From SAR324 cluster bacterium (GTDB taxonomy: Bacteria > SAR324 > NAC60-12), in assembly GCA_028822475.1 (NCBI GenBank), contig JAPKDT010000001.1, positions 1 to 33,181 of the forward strand: 33,181 bases of DNA, given 5' to 3'. The translations under genes were made by a program, and so were the position numbers. The notes under the pieces were generated by a model. It was given only the letters and a program-made list of their open reading frames with translations, had not been told where the DNA came from and made no database searches. Of the stretch, positions 26,089 through 33,181 are shown in pieces; position 1 is the stretch's first letter; every line of letters starts with the position of its first letter.

Positions 26089-28317
26089 TCAGGTGACAGG
26101 AAGTTCAATCGTAAAGCAAGCACCTCCTGAATCAAGATTCCGGAAACGTGTAAAACCGTTATGATCTGAAATAGTTTGACTGACGATGGTCAAACCAAGC
26201 CCTGTCCCATGTTCTTTGGTAGTCGTGTATGGTTCAAAAAGCTGGTCGGAAATTTCCGCGGAAATCCCTGTTCCGTTATCTTCTACATCGATAAAAATAA
26301 TGTTCAAATCCGGAACGTGTCTGGTACGGACAATAATTTCGCCTTGACGAAAGATACGTGAAAGCGTTCCTTTTTTCTCAATTGAACTGATGGCATTGTC
26401 AACCAGATTAATTATAACACGTCGGATTTGCTCTGCGTCCAGAGGCAGTTGAGGCAGAGCTTCGCTAAAATCAGTGCTCAGTGAAATTCTGGAAGGCATA
26501 TTTTCGTGATAAAGCTGGAGAGCTTCTTTTATAATCTCGTTGAGATCATTCAACTGTGGATTTGATTCTGGAATTTTGGCAAAGTTTGAAAATTCACTGA
26601 CCATCCGTTTTAGTTGTTGAACTTCATTGATGATAGTTTGAGTTGACTGCTTTAAAGCAGCATTATCAGAAACTTCCGCTGCATATTTACGATGGATACG
26701 TTCTGCAGAAAGTTGAATAGGTGTGAGAGGATTTTTTATTTCATGGGCAATACGCCGGGCAACTTCACGCCAGGCTCTTGCACGTTGAAGCCGTTGGATT
26801 TCTGTGATGTTGTTATAAACACAGACCATACCTGCGGGCTGTCCCTCACTGTTTTGAAGCAGAAGAAGTGTTGCTGAGACTTGTACAGGACCTTCTTTTT
26901 TGTGAACAATCAGGTTACGGGAAATGGAACGTTCTTTTTCAGTTTCAATTTGTTGGACCATTTCTTCAAACATTTGCAGAGATTCTTTTTCCAGCACCTC
27001 CCGGTAGTGTTTGCTGCCTTCTGTAGTGGATTTCAGCTGCAGCATTTGTTTAGCGGAGTGGTTCAAAATTTCGATATGTCCGTCCATATCAAGTGACATT
27101 ACACCAGTGGTAATATTTTCTAGCACAAGTTCTACAAAACGTATTTGGCTTTGCAGAGTCTGATGGCTTTCCTGCAGATTTTTTGTTGTTTTATTCAGCG
27201 CAATCTGATGTTCAAGCAGGTCACGGCTCATTGAATTAAAGGACTGCATGAGCAGGGCAAAGTCTTTATCCAGAGGACCACGAAGTTCCACCTGGAAACC
27301 TAATTCGCCTTCTGATACGCGTTGAGTGGCAAGAGCCAGATCTTCAATGGGCTGTACAAAACCTCGTGCCAGATAAAAGGCTAACCAGGTGGCAACAAAA
27401 ATAATGAAGAGAGTCATCAACAGAAAAATAATTAAAAAATATCCACGCACTAAATCCTCAGATTCTGTCAAAAACTGGGTGTTTTGATCTTGTGCGATGA
27501 TCTCGTTGATTGCCCCGGAAATATGAGGCGTGGCAGGGAAAAAGACTTCTAAATAATATTGTTTATCTTCAATCCTGACAGGCCGGATGTGACGGTAAAG
27601 GAGTTGGTCATCCAGCTCTTCTGTGAACCAGGACTGTGCTTTGGATTTTATTTGATACCAGTCTTTAAAGGAAGGACTGGTCCAGTAGACTTGTGAAATC
27701 GGGTTTTGTAACCATTGCTGCAGTAACTCCTGGTCTTCAGAATAAAGTGTCACATCCGCTGCTATTTTATTTAATTGCGTCACTTTGCTGAATTCTCCCA
27801 CGTTTTTTTTCAAATGGCTTTCCCAGATCAAATTCTGGAGTTCCATAGTTTTGCGTAGATTATTATGGTAAGCTTCGGAAACGTTTTGCGCGCTGTGGAT
27901 CATTGACTCCTGTTGACCTTTGAGCCATGATTCAAGATTTGTGGCAATGAAGAAACTTGCAAAGAGGTGAAAGCCCATTGCCGGTAAAGAAAGTACGATA
28001 AAGGAAGTGATGAGTTTTGTTTTGAGATTGACGCCCAGAACGTGCCTCCGCCGTTCATATGAGAGTTTGAGGAGGTTGCGAGCAATCATATAGAAAACGA
28101 TTGCGAGCAGGACGATATTGACGTTGATAGCGATAAAAACCATCAACTGTGAGCCGGTTTGCTCTAAAACGGAAAAGCCTTGACGCATGCTGAACATGAC
28201 CAGCACAATCAGCAACAGCAATAGTACGACTACCACGAGCATCCTGTTACGGAAATTAGGATCAGTGTCGATTAACTCTTTGTAGTTTTTCCGTAATTTC
28301 TGGAAACGCGATGGCAT
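26089..28317 (-). CDS. NtrY-like sensor histidine kinase
   Basis: This is a membrane histidine kinase of 742 residues. It has two N-terminal membrane segments (about 26-45 and 57-85), a third (about 103-125), a periplasmic sensor region (about 130-285), a fourth membrane segment (about 290-318), a HAMP linker (about 320-370), a PAS domain (about 390-505), the HisKA H-box with His525 in RRIAHEIKNPLTP, and a HATPase_c domain with N-box Asn641, DNGTGIS (680-686) and GTGLGL (704-709). The four-segment start and domain order fit NtrY, which pairs with the sigma54 activator NtrX in nitrogen or redox control. No response regulator gene adjoins it, so the partner must be elsewhere. It is followed by yjbQ with a 16-nt gap. 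Confidence 0.87.
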   Translation of the reverse strand: MPSRFQKLRKNYKELIDTDPNFRNRMLVVVVLLLLLIVLVMFSMRQGFSVLEQTGSQLMVFIAINVNIVLLAIVFYMIARNLLKLSYERRRHVLGVNLKTKLITSFIVLSLPAMGFHLFASFFIATNLESWLKGQQESMIHSAQNVSEAYHNNLRKTMELQNLIWESHLKKNVGEFSKVTQLNKIAADVTLYSEDQELLQQWLQNPISQVYWTSPSFKDWYQIKSKAQSWFTEELDDQLLYRHIRPVRIEDKQYYLEVFFPATPHISGAINEIIAQDQNTQFLTESEDLVRGYFLIIFLLMTLFIIFVATWLAFYLARGFVQPIEDLALATQRVSEGELGFQVELRGPLDKDFALLMQSFNSMSRDLLEHQIALNKTTKNLQESHQTLQSQIRFVELVLENITTGVMSLDMDGHIEILNHSAKQMLQLKSTTEGSKHYREVLEKESLQMFEEMVQQIETEKERSISRNLIVHKKEGPVQVSATLLLLQNSEGQPAGMVCVYNNITEIQRLQRARAWREVARRIAHEIKNPLTPIQLSAERIHRKYAAEVSDNAALKQSTQTIINEVQQLKRMVSEFSNFAKIPESNPQLNDLNEIIKEALQLYHENMPSRISLSTDFSEALPQLPLDAEQIRRVIINLVDNAISSIEKKGTLSRIFRQGEIIVRTRHVPDLNIIFIDVEDNGTGISAEISDQLFEPYTTTKEHGTGLGLTIVSQTISDHNGFTRFRNLDSGGACFTIELPVT

Positions 28318-28399
28318 TTGGCGGTAGGTCTCAGGAGAGAGGTTTCATAAACTGAGTTCAGGAATTCTAGACTTCTGTACCAGTTCCTTGATTCCTTGT

Positions 28400-28837
28400 T
28401 TATTGTGCCTGAATTGATTTGTAATAATCTTCTTTGTTTTTCTTGTGTTCAGTTTCAACTGTATATTCTTCACTGTGCTTTACCAGCAACTGATTCGCTT
28501 CAAAGCGTGGACCTTTCATTTTTCCTTCAACAACGACACCTTGACCTTCACGGAACAAATCCGGTTTGACTCCGTCATATAACACAGGGATGAACTCATT
28601 TCCGTCTTCAGTAATGTTGAAAGAAAGCTGAATGGCTTTTGCGTTCCATTCAACACTACCTTTTTGCACGAGTGCTCCGATACGGATTGTCTTGTCTTCA
28701 AACTTGCTTGGACTGGCCAGTACTTCTTGGGGAGTATAGAAGAAAACGGTCATTTCCTGCAAACCCTGCACGGACAAGGCTATTATTACTGCAAGGATCA
28801 CTGCTCCGCCGATTACAAATTTAGTTCTTGTTTTCAT
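28400..28837 (-). CDS. ccmE: Cytochrome c maturation heme chaperone CcmE
   Basis: CcmE is anchored in the inner membrane and binds heme covalently in the periplasm before passing it to apocytochrome c. The 145 residues show an N-terminal anchor (about 8-25), the OB-fold core (RIGALVQKGSVEW, FNITEDGNEFIPVLYDGVKPDLFREGQGVVVEG) and the heme-attachment motif KHSEEY with His121 and Tyr125, as in the His form of the family. A short charged tail follows. Its ATG overlaps the ccmD stop (ATGA), giving the usual order ccmC-ccmD-ccmE. Confidence 0.95.
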   Translation of the reverse strand: MKTRTKFVIGGAVILAVIIALSVQGLQEMTVFFYTPQEVLASPSKFEDKTIRIGALVQKGSVEWNAKAIQLSFNITEDGNEFIPVLYDGVKPDLFREGQGVVVEGKMKGPRFEANQLLVKHSEEYTVETEHKKNKEDYYKSIQAQ

Positions 28838-29007
28838 ATATTATTCCCGTTCTGAGTAGCTGCGGATGTTCCGGAGAATCGTTCTTCAAGTGCGGCAACT
28901 GCATGGCTGGTTGTTTTTAAACGACGTTTAGTCAAAATAATGTAAACAACAAAAGTAATCAGCCAAATACCGTAAGCAGCAATTACGTATTCTAATCCGA
29001 TAAGCAT
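28834..29007 (-). CDS. ccmD: CcmD-like small membrane protein, 57 aa
   Basis: CcmD is a tiny membrane protein that helps release holo-CcmE from the CcmC complex. This 57-residue frame begins MLIGLEYVIAAYGIWLITF, has one membrane helix (about 7-26) followed by the positive stretch TKRRLK, and a soluble tail with ALEERF. Size, topology and the position between ccmC and ccmE identify it, because CcmD sequences are poorly conserved. Its ATG comes immediately after the ccmC stop and its TGA overlaps the ccmE ATG. Confidence 0.85.
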   Translation of the reverse strand: MLIGLEYVIAAYGIWLITFVVYIILTKRRLKTTSHAVAALEERFSGTSAATQNGNNI

Positions 29008-29706
29008 TTAAACCTGTGTTTCAGCAAGAAGTTGGTTGAGTCTGTCCGTCCGTTTTTCAGTTTGGTAACGCAGGAGCAGCAGGTAAAGATAGAATGCCAG
29101 CATCACTAAAGTTGAAGCCAGGAGGGGGTAAAGCAGTTCCGGCGGCATCGACGGCTTTGCTTCTCCGGAATCGACTTTAAAAAGAGTGGACGGTTGATGC
29201 AAAGTCCTCCACCACTCTACTGATTTGTGAATGATGGGAATATCGAGGAAACCGATGATACCTAAAACAGAAGCCAGTCGCGCTTCTTTATCTCTGTCAT
29301 TGACAGACATCCTTAGCAGGAAATAACCCATGAAGATTAGAAACAACAACAGCGTTGTTGTCAGTCGTGCGTCCCAAACCCAGTAGGTTCCCCAGGTCGT
29401 TCGTCCCCAAATTGCTCCTGTTATCAACACAAGCGCGCAAAAAACCAGTCCGACTTCCGCAGAGGCTTTTGCGATTTGATCAAACATTAATTCACGTTTC
29501 CAAAGGTAGGCGATGCTGTAGACGAAGACAACAAAAAACGCCAAGTATGTGGTAATCACTGAAGGCACATGAAGGTACATTATTTTTTGCGGAAACCCCT
29601 GACTGGTTTCTATGGGCAGTTTCAAAAAAACCCAAAGCCCGCAACAGATCAGACCTAAAATTGAACCCCATTCCAGATAGAGAATTATTTTTTTCATGCT
29701 ACCCAT
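29008..29706 (-). CDS. ccmC: Heme handling protein CcmC
   Basis: CcmC is the inner-membrane protein that presents heme to CcmE. It has about six membrane helices and the tryptophan-rich periplasmic motif [12 protein letters not shown] (105-116), with the flanking His in MYLHVPS (His46) and [16 protein letters not shown] expected to serve as heme ligands. The frame starts at 29706, overlapping gatB by 8 nt; a second ATG at 29697, one base after the gatB stop, is equally plausible. ccmA, ccmB and ccmF-H are not in the window, so the maturation genes are split in this genome. A C-terminal extension of about 25 charged residues follows the last helix. Confidence 0.94.
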   Translation of the reverse strand: MGSMKKIILYLEWGSILGLICCGLWVFLKLPIETSQGFPQKIMYLHVPSVITTYLAFFVVFVYSIAYLWKRELMFDQIAKASAEVGLVFCALVLITGAIWGRTTWGTYWVWDARLTTTLLLFLIFMGYFLLRMSVNDRDKEARLASVLGIIGFLDIPIIHKSVEWWRTLHQPSTLFKVDSGEAKPSMPPELLYPLLASTLVMLAFYLYLLLLRYQTEKRTDRLNQLLAETQV

Positions 29707-31132
29707 CCAGCTTTTCTTTTAATAGGCTGTTGATTACAGCAGGGTTGCCTTTTCCACGTGTTTGTTTCATCATCTGACCTACAAAGAAACCAATCACTTT
29801 CGTTTTTCCTGTACGATATTGTTCAACCTGTTGCGGATTTGCGGCAAGCAGTTCGTCAGCAATCCGACCCAGTTCTCCTGCATCTGATACCTGCTTCAAC
29901 CCTTTTTCCTCAATTATCTGAGCAGGAGTTTTTGCTGAACTCAGCATTTCTTCAAAAATTGTTTTTGCAATTTTATGACTGATTTCACCGCTTTCAATGA
30001 ATTTAGTCAAATCCGCGAGATGTTCCGGAGAGAGCTTTATTTCATCAAGCGATTTTCCGGACTCATTCATTACACGTGTCAACTCTCCAATCACCCAGTT
30101 ACAGGCGATTTTGGGTGAAGCTCCGTAGCTGAGTATTTTCTCAAAATATGCTGAAATTTCCTTGCCAGCAGAAAGCACTTCCGCATCATAAGCGCTTAAT
30201 CCGTGTTCTTCAATAAAGCGCTGCTGTTTTGCCTCAGGTAGTTCCGGAAGATTTTCACGAAAGGCTTCAACCATTTCCAGAGACAGACGCACCAGCGGCA
30301 AATCCGGATCCGGGAAGTAGCGATACTCATCTGCTTCTTCTTTGGAACGCATGCTGAAGGTGACTTTACGGTCGGTGTCCCAGAGTCTTGTTTCCTGAGT
30401 TATCGTTTTTCCATCTAAAATTTCCTCACGCTGACGCTGCATTTCATAAGTAATTGCTTGCTTGACGAAACGGAATGAATTCAGGTTTTTGGTTTCTGTT
30501 CGAGTACCAAATTCCTTTTGTCCGAGTGGTCGCAGGGATACATTTGCGTCACAACGTAAATGTCCTTTTTCCATGTCACCGTCTGAAACACCGATTGTGG
30601 TGGCAATCGCGTGGATTTTTTCCATGTAGACTTTTGCCTCTTCTGCAGAACGCACGTCAGGTTCACTCACAATTTCCAGTAAAGGTACTCCTGCACGGCT
30701 CAAGTCGACTAAACTATCAGCGCTGCCTTCTGCATGAACCAGTTTGCCAGCATCCTCTTCCATGTGTATTCGTGTGATGCCGATCCTACTTTTCCCCCTG
30801 GATTCAGTTTCAATATCCAGCCAGCCGTTTTCGCAAATCGGTCTGTCAAATTGTGATATCTGATATGCTTTTGGAAGGTCAGGATAGAAATAATTCTTAC
30901 GTGCGAATTGGGATTCCAGACGGATCTCACAATTTAATGCAATTCCAAGTTGAGCAGCAAATTCAGGAACTTTACAATTCAAAACAGGTAAGGCTCCAGG
31001 CAGTCCCAGACAAACTGGACAAGTATTTGCGTTCGGCGGTTTACCGAATTCTGTCGAACAACTGCAAAAAATTTTGGAAGCGGTTGCCAACTGGAGATGA
31101 ATCTCTAAACCGATTACAGGTTCAAATTCCAT
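29699..31132 (-). CDS. gatB: Aspartyl/glutamyl-tRNA amidotransferase subunit B
   Basis: GatB is the kinase/transamidase subunit of GatCAB, which converts Glu-tRNAGln (and Asp-tRNAAsn) to the amidated forms. The 477 residues begin with the hallmark [12 protein letters not shown] and continue with Cys-rich zinc-type residues ([24 protein letters not shown]) and [17 protein letters not shown]; the C-terminal YqeY-like domain (about 330-477) binds the tRNA. Its presence suggests that the organism makes Gln-tRNA or Asn-tRNA by the indirect route. gatA and gatC are not adjacent. It lies 13 nt after the deoxyribosyltransferase-like gene and overlaps or abuts ccmC. Confidence 0.97.
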   Translation of the reverse strand: MEFEPVIGLEIHLQLATASKIFCSCSTEFGKPPNANTCPVCLGLPGALPVLNCKVPEFAAQLGIALNCEIRLESQFARKNYFYPDLPKAYQISQFDRPICENGWLDIETESRGKSRIGITRIHMEEDAGKLVHAEGSADSLVDLSRAGVPLLEIVSEPDVRSAEEAKVYMEKIHAIATTIGVSDGDMEKGHLRCDANVSLRPLGQKEFGTRTETKNLNSFRFVKQAITYEMQRQREEILDGKTITQETRLWDTDRKVTFSMRSKEEADEYRYFPDPDLPLVRLSLEMVEAFRENLPELPEAKQQRFIEEHGLSAYDAEVLSAGKEISAYFEKILSYGASPKIACNWVIGELTRVMNESGKSLDEIKLSPEHLADLTKFIESGEISHKIAKTIFEEMLSSAKTPAQIIEEKGLKQVSDAGELGRIADELLAANPQQVEQYRTGKTKVIGFFVGQMMKQTRGKGNPAVINSLLKEKLDG

Positions 31133-31145
31133 AAATGATTAAAGA

Positions 31146-31808
31146 TTAAATTAAAACTGAGCCTTTATTTTGTTTTGAGAGCAGCAAATTCCTGAGTTCC
31201 TCTTCACTGAATAAATCGGTAAAACCTTTACCTGGAAAACGTAATGCCCACTCATAAACATTGGATAGCATTTGTTCATTGTCAAAAAGCGATGGTTCCT
31301 TGAGAACCAGATCTAACTCAGAGTTAATCTTTTTTGACAACTTTCCGTAAAAGCGTTCCAGAATCGCCGAAGTTCCACCGCCTTTGTTCCACGCATCCTG
31401 GTACCATGACATAGCGTTCAGTGAAACAGTACGGGTACGAGGATATCCGGAACACATCAGGTTCCACGGGTCGCCCCTTTCCTGGTCACCTGCCGCACGG
31501 AAATCAGAGCGCAAAATTACTGCCGGAATATCGAGCGCTTTGGCAAACAAAAATTCGATAACTGTTCCTGAATCAAGCTCAGTTCCATCAAAATTAAGCA
31601 GGATCAAATCTGCTTTAATAACCTCACTCAAATCGTTGTTGCGGATATCAATGGAGCGGTTTGTACTTTGCTCCAGATGCTGTGGTACCACGCAACGGTA
31701 ACGTCCGGAAGACTCTTTTTCGATAGCCTCTGACAAAAGCAGGTTACCGATTAAATCTTTATGATTAAATAAATCACCCGCAAAATAGATGGAATATGTA
31801 TCAGTCAT
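31146..31808 (-). CDS. Nucleoside 2-deoxyribosyltransferase-like protein
   Basis: The first 110 residues fit the nucleoside 2-deoxyribosyltransferase fold: a strand and loop YFAGDLFNHKD near the N-terminus, DIRNNDLSEVIKADLILLNFDG, and the motif TELDSGTVIEFLFAKALDIPAVILRSDFR, where the Asp and Glu belong to the active site of this family. Such enzymes exchange or hydrolyse bases on deoxynucleosides or nucleotides. Residues about 115-220 form a C-terminal extension (with GDPWNLMCSGYPRT and a helical end) that I do not recognise. A nucleotidase-like HAD gene lies upstream on the same strand, suggesting a nucleotide salvage or clean-up role. Confidence 0.75.
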   Translation of the reverse strand: MTDTYSIYFAGDLFNHKDLIGNLLLSEAIEKESSGRYRCVVPQHLEQSTNRSIDIRNNDLSEVIKADLILLNFDGTELDSGTVIEFLFAKALDIPAVILRSDFRAAGDQERGDPWNLMCSGYPRTRTVSLNAMSWYQDAWNKGGGTSAILERFYGKLSKKINSELDLVLKEPSLFDNEQMLSNVYEWALRFPGKGFTDLFSEEELRNLLLSKQNKGSVLI

Positions 31809-31880
31809 AAATTATTTGTTATGGTTGATGGTTTTCCTAGCAAGCAGGAAATATTAATGATATGCATGTTTAGCAAATGT

Positions 31881-31918
31881 AAGATTTACCGTTTTGCTCG
31901 AAATAACAAGATTTCGGG
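31881..31918. repeat. Dispersed intergenic repeat, copy 2
   Basis: The plus strand reads AAGATTTACCGTTTTGC then TCGAAATAACAAG, aligning with the copy at 14418-14450 in the same orientation with several substitutions. It lies in the 152-nt gap between the HAD and deoxyribosyltransferase-like genes, where nothing else was recognised. Confidence 0.5.
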
Positions 31919-31960
31919 TTTATTACTGGTTTAGCATAATCGAACTATCAGCAGAAAACA

Positions 31961-32506
31961 TCAGTTTATTTTTGAAAAGTCTTGCAGCAATTCCGGAATT
32001 TCCAGCCAGTTTGAAAAAGGGGTTGCAAAGCGGTCCATCCCTTTGGTGTAAAGGTGCCAGTCAGGATATAGAACATGAATACCCGCATTATAAAAGGCTT
32101 TTATAAGTTCTGGACGGTCCTCAAGCATTACATCCGGTTGGACTTCCTCAACAATAATCTGCTCTTTATGTAAATCTCCCACACATTGCAGAGAAGCGTA
32201 ATTCAGCTCTTTTAAGTTGTCTGTACGTTTTTGTGTTTGCTCAGGTTCAAGAGCAGTTACGAGATGCAGTTCATGCTGAGAGGCCAGCTTATTGAGAATT
32301 TTCAACGAATCATCAAAATAATTTAGTTGGCGCAGATCATCACCTCCATGGAACTGATCACGCATCTCGACATCATCGGGGAAATTTCGGATGACTCCAT
32401 AAATTTCTGGATCATGGGTGTAGGGGATTTTTTCTCTTTGCGTGAAATCGATAAATCCTTGAATATAATTCAGTATTACTCCATCCACATCAGAACAAAT
32501 TTTCAT
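31961..32506 (-). CDS. HAD-superfamily 5'-(deoxy)nucleotidase-like phosphatase
   Basis: The 181-residue protein begins with HAD motif I, CSDVDGVILN, with Asp6 as nucleophile and Asp8 as acid/base. Motif II is LVTALEPEQTQKR (Thr), the motif III lysine is in DLHKEQI, and the acidic motif IV is PDVMLEDRPEL. The size and layout fit the NT5C/YqfW-type 5'-nucleotidase branch, which dephosphorylates (deoxy)nucleoside monophosphates. Together with the next gene on the strand (deoxyribosyltransferase-like) it suggests nucleotide turnover. The ATG at 32506 has only a weak ribosome binding site. Confidence 0.75.
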   Translation of the reverse strand: MKICSDVDGVILNYIQGFIDFTQREKIPYTHDPEIYGVIRNFPDDVEMRDQFHGGDDLRQLNYFDDSLKILNKLASQHELHLVTALEPEQTQKRTDNLKELNYASLQCVGDLHKEQIIVEEVQPDVMLEDRPELIKAFYNAGIHVLYPDWHLYTKGMDRFATPFSNWLEIPELLQDFSKIN

Positions 32507-32572
32507 AATAGCTAATGACTCGATTAAATAATTTTTCGATTCCAGTTATTCTGACAGGAAAAGAGCTTCAGA

Positions 32573-32977
32573 TCAAGATTCATCGTCCTCTTCCAGCACA
32601 ATCGAGACGGAATTGATGCAATAACGCAAACCTGTCGGTGTGGGACCATCTTCAAAAACATGTCCTAAATGTGAGTCACAATGCCTGCATAGTACTTCTG
32701 TCCTTTGTCTTGAAAGGCTCAGGTCTTCCTGCTTTCTTATATTTTCATCACCAAGTGATTCAGAAAAACTCGGCCATCCGCAACTTGAATCAAATTTGGT
32801 TTCTGACAGGAACAAATCATTTCCACAACACAAACACTTGTATGTGCCTTTTGTTTTAGTATCAAGATACTTTCCGCTGAAAGGCAGTTCGGTTCCTTTT
32901 TTTCTGCAGATCTCAAATTGTTCCTCTGTCAGTATTTCTTTCCATTCCTGCTCGCTGAGATTTTTTTTGTCTGTCAT
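32573..32977 (-). CDS. msrB: Peptide-methionine (R)-S-oxide reductase
   Basis: MsrB repairs oxidised methionine by reducing the R-sulfoxide. From the ATG at 32977 the protein has 134 residues. It shows the two zinc CxxC pairs (Cys48/Cys51 and Cys97/Cys100), GWPSF (67-71) and the catalytic Cys120 in [11 protein letters not shown]; Cys66 could be a resolving cysteine. No signal peptide is present, so it acts in the cytoplasm. I chose 32977 because AAGGGG lies 4 nt upstream; the longer frame from 33010 adds 11 residues without a ribosome binding site. The remaining sequence to the window end (33011-33181) is AT-rich and shows no gene. Confidence 0.95.
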   Translation of the reverse strand: MTDKKNLSEQEWKEILTEEQFEICRKKGTELPFSGKYLDTKTKGTYKCLCCGNDLFLSETKFDSSCGWPSFSESLGDENIRKQEDLSLSRQRTEVLCRHCDSHLGHVFEDGPTPTGLRYCINSVSIVLEEDDES

Positions 32978-33181
32978 TTTCCCCTTTGTAATAACTTTCG
33001 GTGAAGCCATTAGCGGCTTGAAAAATTAATTTATATTTGGTCTAAGCACGATTGTCATTGTTTGTTTGCAAAATATAAGATGTAAAAAATAGCATGAAAC
33101 TTGTGATTAAATCAATAATAATGCATTATCAAAAGTGTTGCATGTTTTAGTGATTTAGGGTTTGAATTCTTTTGCAGTTGA

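Overview
The window (33,181 bp, moderately AT-rich) is a densely packed chromosomal segment of a Gram-negative bacterium. Evidence for a Gram-negative envelope is an outer-membrane-protein C-terminus ending in Phe, an LptA/OstA-like LPS-transport protein, periplasmic cytochrome c maturation genes and a VKOR-like membrane oxidoreductase. Nearly all genes are housekeeping or metabolic and no phage, IS or CRISPR was seen. A 2-aminoethylphosphonate uptake cassette would suit a phosphorus-poor, probably marine habitat. The mix is reminiscent of delta-proteobacteria-like lineages such as SAR324, but that placement is inference only.

Layout. (1) 1-5.2 kb: tail of an outer membrane protein, an orphan 123-aa gene, dapB, a Xer-type recombinase with an eroded active site, a 6S RNA gene directly downstream of zapA, then an acidic coiled-coil protein whose end overlaps a RbgA/YlqF-type GTPase. 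(2) 5.2-14.4 kb, minus strand: a tightly coupled run gcvP > RecE-like PD-(D/E)XK nuclease > Nudix-metallo-beta-lactamase fusion > rnr (RNase R) > typA, with successive genes through rnr overlapping by 1-4 nt. (3) 14.4-16.6 kb: a VKOR-like protein, divergent from a ParB-like protein without ParA, and a doubtful small ORF. (4) 16.7-22.1 kb, plus strand: a phosphonate cassette with a PbfA-type class III PLP enzyme, substrate-binding protein, ATPase and fused double permease. (5) 22.2-33 kb, minus strand: msrB, a HAD nucleotidase, a nucleoside deoxyribosyltransferase-like protein, gatB, ccmC-ccmD-ccmE, an NtrY-like kinase, yjbQ, pyrG, an LptA-like protein and an FKBP isomerase, mostly with tiny gaps or overlaps.

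Main points of interest: a 6S RNA gene recognised from its sequence, fold and zapA synteny; the Xer recombinase in which the usual catalytic residues except the second Arg and Tyr are substituted; the nuclease/Nudix-MBL/RNase R coupling downstream of gcvP; a hairpin that reaches into the ribosome binding site of the phosphonate ATPase gene; a RbgA GTPase lacking the G4 Asp; and two copies of a short dispersed intergenic repeat, one of which creates a false N-terminal extension of gcvP. All family assignments come from reading motifs; no database search was possible.
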